A DNA stretch of 60,000 nt from Symsagittifera roscoffensis (taxonomy: Eukaryota; Xenacoelomorpha; Acoela; Convolutidae), in contig NC_087067.1 of assembly GCF_963678635.1 (NCBI RefSeq), forward strand, positions 28,033,547 through 28,093,546, written 5' to 3'. Position 1 is the first letter of the stretch; each line of letters starts with the position of its first letter. Shown here piece by piece: positions 35,026 through 44,200 of this stretch. Made by a program: the position numbers and the translations under genes. The notes under the pieces are model-generated. The model had not been told where the DNA came from. It made no database searches and saw only the letters and a program-made list of their open reading frames with translations.

Positions 35026-38000
35026 TCATCGTGGGCTGAAAAGATGGTTGTTCTGAGAACGAAAATTAGTGGTATGTGGTTGTTCTATAATTGGTTCGTA
35101 TGTGTCTTCTATGTTTGGTTGTTGGGATGTTATGTGTTGAATTGGGCTTCGTGGATAATTAGATCTCGAAGTTATGAGGTCTGTTTGGGCTATATTTCTG
35201 AAATTTCGTGGTACTAATGATAAGGGATGGCTATGATTTAGGTTTTGTAGTTGTGTTTCCGTAGGTTTTGTATTTGTACTATTTTGTGAATATTCATATG
35301 TGTTTGGTGTTGTTGATAGCTTGGTATTGTATTCTTTTATTTGAGCGTCCAAAAGTAATTTTTTTTATTGATGTAGAAAATATTCCAAAAAATCCTGCAA
35401 AAAGTATGCGTGCTACGCTTGCTTGTTTATTTACTTGTGCGTGTATTGCGCATGTATTGTAGCTTCCTTTTAAGAGAAAGAAAAGAAATCCAAGAAAATT
35501 AAACATTGCGTATAATGTAGTCAATCTTTCAAAATGTAGTAGGGCCATCCTAGAAAGGCAAGAAGTTCGTTTTTCAAATTTACAAAACTAAAAACATTTA
35601 TTGGTGATAAATCTTGTGGTCTGTATTTTTCGCCATTTAGGTAAGTGTAATCTTTTATATCTTTAAAAAATCCGCTATAGTCTTGTGCGTATATGTCCGA
35701 AAAGCCTGCTGTTTCTGCAAGTTTGCGTAAGTTTTGGTCTACTGATTGTCGTTGTTTATGGTCAATTTTTGTGAATAATTCTTGAAATGGTTGTGTACGT
35801 ATGTGATGTTGATTGTCGGATTTTGGTTAATGCCGATCGATTGTAAATTGATATTTGGATTGCGGGCTATAGCTCTAATGCTTTCTGATGAGAACATTTT
35901 TAGTGGTTCCATAAGTATAGGATATGGTGTGAGAAGGTAGTATTTATCTTCGTCAGGGTTCAATTGTACTACCTTGTGGCTATTTTCTGATCCCCATGGG
36001 ACTGCTGTATCCCAAAAAAAACTCTTTAAGAGAGTGTATCAACAAAATGTATTTTGCTTTTGTAGAATTTTGGGATTCTTTTATAGCATCTTTTGTCTTC
36101 AAAATTATACAAAAACTTTTTTTGGTACAAGTGTAATACCATAATATGTTTCCTTCGTAATTAATAAAATTGGATCTGTTACCTGACAGTAAATATCCTG
36201 CATAAGGGATTTTTAATACTGCTAGTGCAAGTGATTGTAAAATTTGTGTGCGTTCATGTTCGCATAGTTGATGGAGTGTTTCAAGTCCTGTCAAAGGCAT
36301 TTCTTGAAATATTCTAGTTATTGTGCAGTCTAATTTCATGTCTAGGTGTATGTCATAGTAAATTGCACCATAATGAGTGTTATTCATTAGTGATAAATCT
36401 TGTAAACATGTACTGTCTTTGTCTTGTGGTTTTATTTTTCCGCCAATGTTTCCTGTTTTTTTCAGAAATTTTACTGGGATATATGAATTTTCGTCACTGT
36501 TTGAATGAGATGTATATGCTATTGGATGTATAACTATTTTTCCTGTATTCATGTCGAAACTTTGTTCGTATTCGACAAGAGTTTCTGAGTATTGTGTTTT
36601 GTAAAGTGGTTTGGTGTATATACATGCAAGTTCCATTTTTGAGTATATTTGGAATCGTGTCAGTTTATTTTCTATATTATGAATGCTTCTAAACTTAAAT
36701 TTACTATGTTTGAGTTGATCAGGATTCATGTCTTCAAAAAGGATTGATTCATTGAAATATTTTTGGTGAAAGTTTATCATTCTAGCGTGTATTTTTGCTA
36801 CTTGAAATGTGGTACAGGTGTCTTCGGGAAACCAAACAATTGTTGCTTGTGTTCGTGTAGTAGGATTGCAGTATCCTTGGTCGTTTTTGCAAGGGAGTCT
36901 GATTCCTGGATAAATTACAGTGTCATCCTTTAAATCTCGTATCGGTTGTACTTTTTCAAGTTGTATTTTCCAATCAACAAACATTATTTCTTGGTATCCT
37001 TCGTTTTAATATCGGCTTTACAATTTGAGGGGTTGTTTATTCTAATGTGAGGTTTCCAATTTTTATCATAGAGATTGTAAGTTAATTTTCCATGTGCTCC
37101 GTGGAAGGGAAATTGTTCGTCTAGTTTTATATGACCTTGGTATCTTTCCAGTTGGGATTGATGTGCAGAGTCTGGAAAAAATTGAAAGTGTTTCAATTTT
37201 CTGGTTGTGCCTTTGTTTGATATGATTTTGATTGTTTAAGTTCGTTTTTACAATGGTCAGGGCTGAGATCTAATAGTCTTTCCATGTTACTTTGGTTGAA
37301 AGATTCATGAAAGATTCCGTTTGAAACTTGGGAACAATGTACTTTCTTTTCAGAGAATGTTGCTGTGAATTTATATCCTCTTAGTGTTGTAGCTCTTGCT
37401 TTTGAGTAAAGTGTAGCTGTTATTTTTGTTGTTCCTATTGATTGTGGTTCAGTTTCGCTTTGAGTGATTTGATTTATTGCATATTTATGTAATGTTTTTG
37501 GTTCATTTTCTTCACAGTCGTAATGTGTGACTAGTAAATCCTGGGGTCCTGTTCGTGAGGAAGGATTGTTATGATCGGGTTTTGAGAAATTGAAAAAAAA
37601 GGGTCTGGAAAGTTAGTATCTTTAGAAGATACATGTGTATGATAGTCCTGAGTATGGATTAAAAAAGGTGATATATCCAATTGTCTTTTTTGTGTATCTA
37701 TTGTATTTGTAGATGATTTCTGTTGTTATAAATGGGGGACGTAAAAATTGAGCTGTAATATTCGGGGGGGGGGGGGCTAGGGATAGGGGTTGATGAATTA
37801 TATTTTTTACTCTTACTGTGATTTCAAATTTTACTGTCAGATTATCTTGTGTAAGTATTTGTATGTTATGTTCTTGTATATCTTTGTGGATATCTTGTCG
37901 ATATTGTAATCTCTTTAGTGCCCCGTTGTGTAATCTGTTACTTACGTGATGTTGTCCAAATAATGGAGGGGGTGCTACGAATGTATTCCAAACTAATCGT

Positions 38001-38206
38001 AGGTGTATGTTATTTGTTGAATTTTCTCTATATCTGGCGTCAATATTTGTAGGAAAATTTGTGGGAAATGATGTTTGTGGGATTTGAGTTATTGAAGGGG
38101 TTGAAGGGAGTGAAAGAGTTTCTGGTAGTGACAAAGTTGTGTCATATGAAACGTCTATTGGGTCGTTTACTAAATTTGGTGTGCCTTGAGAAAATGCTTG
38201 TGTCAT
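35026..38206 (-). pseudogene. Envelope/fusion-glycoprotein-like gene, disrupted
   Basis: Minus-strand frames at 38206-37622 (194 codons), about 37573-37197, 37196-36984, 36984-35980 (334 codons), 35963-35739, 35548-35294 and 35352-35026 form a series broken by stops and frameshifts. The series contains a Pro/Thr-rich start, many Cys residues, N-glycosylation sequons, a Cys-Glu-x-x-(R)-T-Q segment followed by GYLLSGNRSNF and WYYTC, hydrophobic segments (YAMFNFLGFLFFLL) near 35500, and a polar tail. This is the layout of a class I or III viral-type envelope protein. From family knowledge, glycoproteins of negative-strand RNA virus type have been captured by LTR elements in invertebrates; the motif order suggests such an origin, by inference only. 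The copy cannot encode an intact protein as it stands. Confidence 0.55.
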
Positions 38207-38650
38207 CCAAAAGGGGAGATGTCCTGTAGTAGCTGGAGGATTAAAAGGATTTTCTCGGACTTGTTCAGATGTAGGGGTTGAACCTAAATAATCTGAGGGG
38301 ATGTTCGATGTGTTTTTTGTTGTGTTGGGGTCTGGTGAGTACTTTGAATTGTGCTACTGCAGAGGTCTATAGGGTTTGCTATTGGTGAATGAGGTATGTT
38401 GAATTAAACTCTGGGGGTTTGCAAATTTCTATTTCGTCTTGGATGAATTTTTTGTCTGTTTTTTTTTCGTGCGTGTTTTGGTTTTGACTTTGGTGTCTTG
38501 CTCTATTAAGATTTTTTTGGAGAGGGGGCTATATATTTGATACTGGTTCATATTGTGGTTCGCTTAGAGATGCTTGGCGAATTACTGGTTCTAGTGGTTC
38601 GGACAACTTTCTTCAAATGTGTATGGATTATCTTGAAAAGAGATGCGCGT
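38207..38650. other. LTR element interior next to the 5' LTR, nothing recognised
   Basis: Expected to hold a primer-binding site and gag. No TGG-starting tRNA match borders the LTR and no gag motif is seen. The frame of the glycoprotein-like region may extend a little way into it. Confidence 0.35.
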
Positions 38651-39022
38651 TGATGATTATACTTTTGGCTATACTCATAGAGTAATTTCAGATAAGGTAC
38701 ACCGTCTGCTCGTCACGCTATCTTATTTTTGGCCGGATAGATTTGTGCAACTACTTAGTCTAATACCAATCTTAATCTTACTCTTATATCTCCTAGTCTC
38801 AATAGATCTAGTGTACACCGGTTTACGCGAGTTAGTTCCAGAATGAGAACAACTGTATTCTAAGTTTAATTCAAATTGTTCTGATGTTGAAACTACAAGT
38901 AGTTTCAACACTTACAAATAAGTGGGTTGTTATTTTGATGGATTGGTTAGTATTTAATATTTTATAGAGATAAATTACCATAATAATAACCAATGATAAA
39001 TACTAGTTTAGATCTGGTTCCA
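38651..39022 (-). repeat. LTR, right copy (5' LTR in element orientation)
   Basis: Direct repeat of 31293-31670; 372 bp, ending CTGGTTCCA on the plus strand. Confidence 0.9.
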
Positions 39023-39026
39023 GAAT
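39023..39026. repeat. Target-site duplication, right (GAAT)
   Basis: Same four bases as at 31289-31292. Confidence 0.7.
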
Positions 39027-39953
39027 CGTAATGGAGAAAGCGAGAAAGAGCTTTAGTTTTCTTAGGTGTGTTTCTTGCAAAAAATATCAAAAATAAAAAA
39101 GAGAGTGGTTTGTATGACGATGGGTGATGTGGTGTATCTACGATTATAATCGATTATAAATCCATTTAACATCTAATTTTGGTTAATGAATAATTGTCAA
39201 TTTACTAATTTGGGACAACTAAAGTCCAATCAGTCTTGATTCCCACGCCAATTAAAAAAATTGGAATAATGTGTGCGTTGAGAGAAAAGGTTCTGACCAT
39301 TTTCAGTTTCAGAACAGTTTTTTTTATAGATGAAGAGTGAAGACTTTACGGACAGTGTTGCCTTCTCTTTGTTCTCTTTACGGCTAAAATTAAATGATTA
39401 ACATGAACTTTAACCAGTAATAAGTTGATTTCTTAAAAAACTCTAGAATCATTTACTTTAAAACATAACTGTGGTTTTAGAATAAGTCTCCTTGAATAGA
39501 TTTATTCCAAGATCAAGTTTGAAAGCGTAAAAGAAGAGCTAGCTCAATTTTACCTCATTATTCCCAGAGTGGCAGAACAGTAATAAATAGAAAATGCGAA
39601 ACTAGGAAACAAACTATATGTAATGTTTTAGCTGAGACTGCTGCATTTTGATCTGCCCAATATTAATACTCTATTGACCCTTATTTGTTTTCTTTTTCCA
39701 TCTTTCATGTGGTATACCGAACCGACATTTATATGCCGAAAAAGGGGTTTTTCAAATTTCTTATTGATTACATTTTATTGCACGTTTATTCCACGAGTAG
39801 GCATTTTTGTACAAGATATCTCAAAATTCAATTCATCATAAACCAAATTCGCATATTAACAAATCGTTACACTTATTTGTTGTTTTGATATATCAATAGT
39901 AACAATTTTCTGTGTTGACTTCAAATTTAAGGTCAACTTAAATTGTTAAGAAC
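39027..39953. promoter_or_regulatory. Upstream region of the repeat-protein gene
   Basis: Intergenic. 39142-39195 is homologous to about 30690-30745. A TATATC sequence near 39889, about 60 bp before the ATG, might serve as a TATA element; this is a guess. Otherwise nothing was recognised. Confidence 0.3.
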
Positions 39954-41296
39954 ATGGCACAGTTTTCTTACCAATTTGGGACAGTTTCAGTTGTTTTTCT
40001 GTTTTTTGCTTTGTCCCATTATAAAGTGCACCCTTATATGCATTTCGAATCGAATGATGAACCACAAAACGATCATTACGAGAACCAGGAACTGACTGAA
40101 AAGAAGCCAGATGAAGCAGTTGACGCTTATGACCATTGGGAAAATAGCGGACAATTTGAAAACATGTACGCCTATGATCATCTGGGAAATAAGATCTTTT
40201 TCAACTCTGATGACAGTCATGGTCAAAAAGAAAAAACCGAGCAGGAGGAAAATTTTGATCCAAAAGATGAGCATGATGATAGGAATAACAAAGGCATCTA
40301 TGGAACAAACGATCAAATGGAAAATAGATTTGATGAAAAACTTGATCCATACAGTCAGCCAGAAAAAAGCGGACATTATGAGAATTTGGACCCCTTTGGA
40401 GCAAATGACCAAAACGGACAGAATCAAAAATTTGACCCTTACAATCTCGAAAACAGCAACCAATTTTACGAAAGATTCGACCCTAATGGGCACCAGGAAA
40501 ACAGAAGATACCCTGGAAATTTTGACACTTATGCCCAGCGAGAAAGTCTCAGACAGCGTGAAAACTTTGACCCTATTGGCAACCAGGAAAACAGAAGATA
40601 CCCTGGATACTTTAACCCTTATGCCCAGCGAGAAATTTTCAGACAGCGTGAAAACTTTGACCCTATTGGCAACCAGGGAAACAGAAGATACCCTGGATAC
40701 TTTAACCCTTATACCCAGCGAGAAATTTTCAGACAGCGTGAAAACTTTGACCCTATTGGCAACCAGGAAAACAGAAGATACCCTGGAAACTTTGACACTT
40801 ATGCCCAGCGAGAAAACTTCAGACAGCATGAGAACTTTGACCCTATGGGGCACCAGGAAAACAAACGATACCAGGAAAATATTGACCCATATGCTCAGCA
40901 AGAGAACAACACACAGCGTGAAAACGTTTATCTTGACGATCGAATGGAAAACTTCAGAAATCATGAAAAAATTGACCCAAACGATTTCAATGAAGGAAAC
41001 ATGAATGATTTCAAATTTGAGTATGACCCCAATGATTTCCAGAAAAATAACAAATATCATGAAAATTACAACCCTTATGACCAAGTTAGAAATGACAGAC
41101 GTTTTGAGAATTACGATAATTATGACGATCAACGGGGAAACAGACATTATGAGAATTACGATCATTATGACGATCAACGGGGAAACAGACATTATGAGAA
41201 TTACGATCATTATGACGATCAACGGGGAAACAGAGGTGATGAGAATTATGACCGATATGACTTCCGCCGACAAAACTATGATGGGCATAACGACAG
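39954..41296 (+). CDS. Repeat-protein gene, exon 1
   Basis: Starts at ATG after a short AT-rich leader and carries the signal peptide and both repeat arrays. 30-aa (90-bp) units start at about 40494, 40584, 40674, 40764 and 40854 (the last degenerate); 15-aa (45-bp) units at 41124, 41169 and 41214. It ends GAC AG|gttaat, phase 2; unspliced reading stops at 41312. Confidence 0.85.
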
Positions 41297-44200
41297 GTTA
41301 ATTAAAATTTAATACATTATTATCTTTAAAAAATTAAAATAAGGTTTTGCTTTCTCCCAATTTTATGATTTTCGATTTTCACATTAATTTAATTCAACGG
41401 TCTAGGATTTTGTCAGACGTATGAAAGTATGCTTAATGTGAGGATTCGTCTTCATTACTGGCGAGTAACCATTTTGCTAATAGTAAATAAGTATCGGGTC
41501 AAGTTAACATAACATCCCCCCCCCCTCAATTATATCAGGTTAAGATCTTCCACCCCAGCTTTCAATTTAAATTAAAATCGCTAAGCCAACTAGTTATGAC
41601 AAACTTTGTGTTACTGCATGCTGCAAGAATGTTCGTATATCAGGGCAAAACCCTGAAGGTTCTGAATGCACCTTTGGGTCAAATTTTTAAATACAGAGGC
41701 GAAACTGCGCTTTGCAAACACAAGCGAGGAAAATGCAAAAAAGACCTTTAAGCAGGCAAAACAAAGTGGAATAAACCAAAATAAAAAACTAAAAAAAACT
41801 CAGAAATTTTTTTTTTGCTGTGATTAGGAGAATCACATTCTCATATCTCCTCCAAGATTGCTTGTAATTTTACTAACACTAGCCAACAAAAGAGCAGCTA
41901 CAGTTTCTATCAAGTTTCCAACGCTATTTAGCAAAAGTTCGACCAAAAAAATCTTTCAATGTTCCGAATTTGAATCTTCGACCTGTTGATATGGAGTTTC
42001 ACGTCCTGGAATTTGCGCTACGGTTGCTTGGAAATAAACTAGTGGCCAGGCTAATGCTGGATGCGTGTGTTTTAATATTTTAAATCATATTGTACTGATA
42101 TGTAAATAAGTAACTTTGAAAATTTCAAAAAAAAAATTGAATTTACGCAAAATCCTAGTGATTTCTCTGCTTTAGGCGGCGATTAGCCGCTTATTTCTTA
42201 TTTTAAAAAGAAAACTACTACTATCTCTTTCAAGTAAATTGTTTCTCTCAGATTTGGCTGGGTAGTTAAAAAGAACCCAAAAAACGATCAAAACTTCAAA
42301 TTTGGTTTTTCCTAAATCCATAAATTTTCTCTTTTAAAGCATGGAAATGGCCTTTTATGCAGGAAAATTTTTCTCATTTTTCTACAGAACTCCTTATATC
42401 AGATATAGCTCGTAGTTTTTGAGAAAAAGGAGGAATTTTCTTGGAAAAATTATTAAAAATTCAAAAAATTGATTTTTCAGAATTCCAAATCGGCTTTTCT
42501 ACTAACAAGTAGGGTGTAACAGATTATGCAGTCAAATTCTGAACACCATGTTAAAGGATAAACTATCGACCTCAAAATCGACAAGTTAGTTTTTGCAATC
42601 ATGCAAGCTTTCAAAAATTGGACCTTCTCTAATGCCATATTTTTTCAAAATGTAAGTCATAAACTCTCGCGCAGAAGAGAGTCGCACAGCTGCTTTTTGT
42701 TTTCGGTCAAAACTTTAATTTCCAATTTCGCAAATTAGTTTATGAGAAAAGTCAAAAAAGTTTTAAAAAATAACAAATTGCCAAAAATGGGTATGTTTGA
42801 GGCCATAATTTTTCTCTACCAAATTTAGGAAACAACCTCTTGCGAACGGTAGATCCCCATAGTTTGCTCTTTTGATTGAAGCTCTTATCTCATATTTGTG
42901 CTTTCAATTTTTGAGAAACTGAAAAAATTAAAAAGAGTTAGGTCAAAAGTCCTCCTACTGAACCTTTCGAAGGTCGTAGAACGTGGGGTAAAATGAAAAA
43001 AGACCAGCGAAATTTACAGGCACATAGATGAGCAGCAGATTTTTGCATTGGTGCCATTTTTTGAACATCATAACCATAGTTTCAGCGGAAAGTGCGGAAT
43101 TTTTTCAGCGCGTCGCAAAAAAAAACAAAAAGCAACAAATCCCATACATTTTAACAATACCTTTTTTTTTTCCTCAAACACTAGCCAACAATAAAGCAGC
43201 AACTTATGCTATTAGTTGCCTATGCTCAAATAAGCTTAAATACAATTAAATTGAAGTATATCAAGAGTGCAACCAAATGAACATTTTTATTTGCGGCTTA
43301 GGTTGGAAAAAAAATTCTTCGTGAAAAACACATCGTTTCGATTGTTCGGAAATGGTAAAAAAATTGATAATTTATTATAAAAATTCTTTTTTTTTTCTTA
43401 CTTAATTTTACCTCCACTCACGCTATGTAGGTCGCGTATCCTAGCAATAGCACCAAAAGACTTGCCTCAATTGAAGTTGGAACGATTTAATCAAATGCTT
43501 ACTCCTGTTATAAGAACGCAATATATCGCGCGTTTATCCCAAATTTGCCAAGCTAAAAGTTTTCAAACCCCCATAATTTAACAAAAACCGATGAACAGTT
43601 ATTGTTTTCTTTAAGCTCAAAAGTCTATGGAGCAGTAACAGCATTAAAAAAATTAAATGAAATAAATTTAAAAAATTTTTTTTTTTCTAAACTCGAGATT
43701 TTTTGTACAAAACATCCCTCAACAAGCCATTTGAAGTACAAAGTGACATATTTCGCTCATATTAGCAAATCAATTATGACAAAATAAGGTTCCTTCAACA
43801 AATTTGGAACGATTTCTATGACAGATTAAATCTCCACTTACGCGTTAATAGAGCGAAAAATATCGCGCGTTAATTGTCCCATATTGGCCAAGCTGGCAAT
43901 CAACTTGACAAAAAATGATAACAGGTAAAATATTTTTAAAGTTATTTTAATGTGTTGTGTTTGCTGTTTGTAGTGTGATGAGGAGATCGAAAATAGGCTG
44001 GAACTTGGGCATATTTGATACAGAAAGTATCAAATAAGCCTAATAGTTATAGTAAAATCGACATATTCCTCAGAAGTTTTTTTTATAAAGAAGTAGAAAA
44101 ATGGAGAAAAATTGTTTTGCCGACAACATTTCAAATTAAAAAAATATATATTTTAATCATACTTGCTTTAAAAAAAAATTTTTTTTTCAAAATTTTACTT

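Larger units (their letters stand above)
31293..39022 (-). mobile_element. LTR retroelement with envelope-like region, no visible pol
   Basis: A 7.7-kb element is bounded by two direct LTRs (378 and 372 bp, about 93% identical by eye) and by GAAT on both sides. The orientation is taken as minus: on that strand the LTR begins TGGAACC and ends CA, a short purine run (CGGATGGG) precedes the downstream LTR, and the recognisable reading frames lie on it. The internal region encodes an envelope-glycoprotein-like protein in broken frames (38206-35026) and unknown frames (34247-33324). I found no reverse transcriptase, integrase or protease motif, so the copy appears non-autonomous. The 4-bp duplication suits Ty3/gypsy or BEL/Pao elements; without pol the family cannot be set. 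The two LTRs have diverged by roughly two dozen substitutions, so it is not a recent insertion. Confidence 0.85.

Noticed and set aside
40111-41004. 297-codon plus-strand frame within the repeat-protein exon
   Set aside because: Shifted reading of the same 90-bp repeats; Thr/Met/Lys-rich with no signal peptide and no phase-compatible next exon.
39987-41288. 433-codon minus-strand open frame
   Set aside because: Mirror frame of the repeat-protein exon; its Val/Ile/Phe-rich composition is the complement of Asn/Asp/Tyr codons, and the sense frame has the signal peptide, repeats and matching splice sites.
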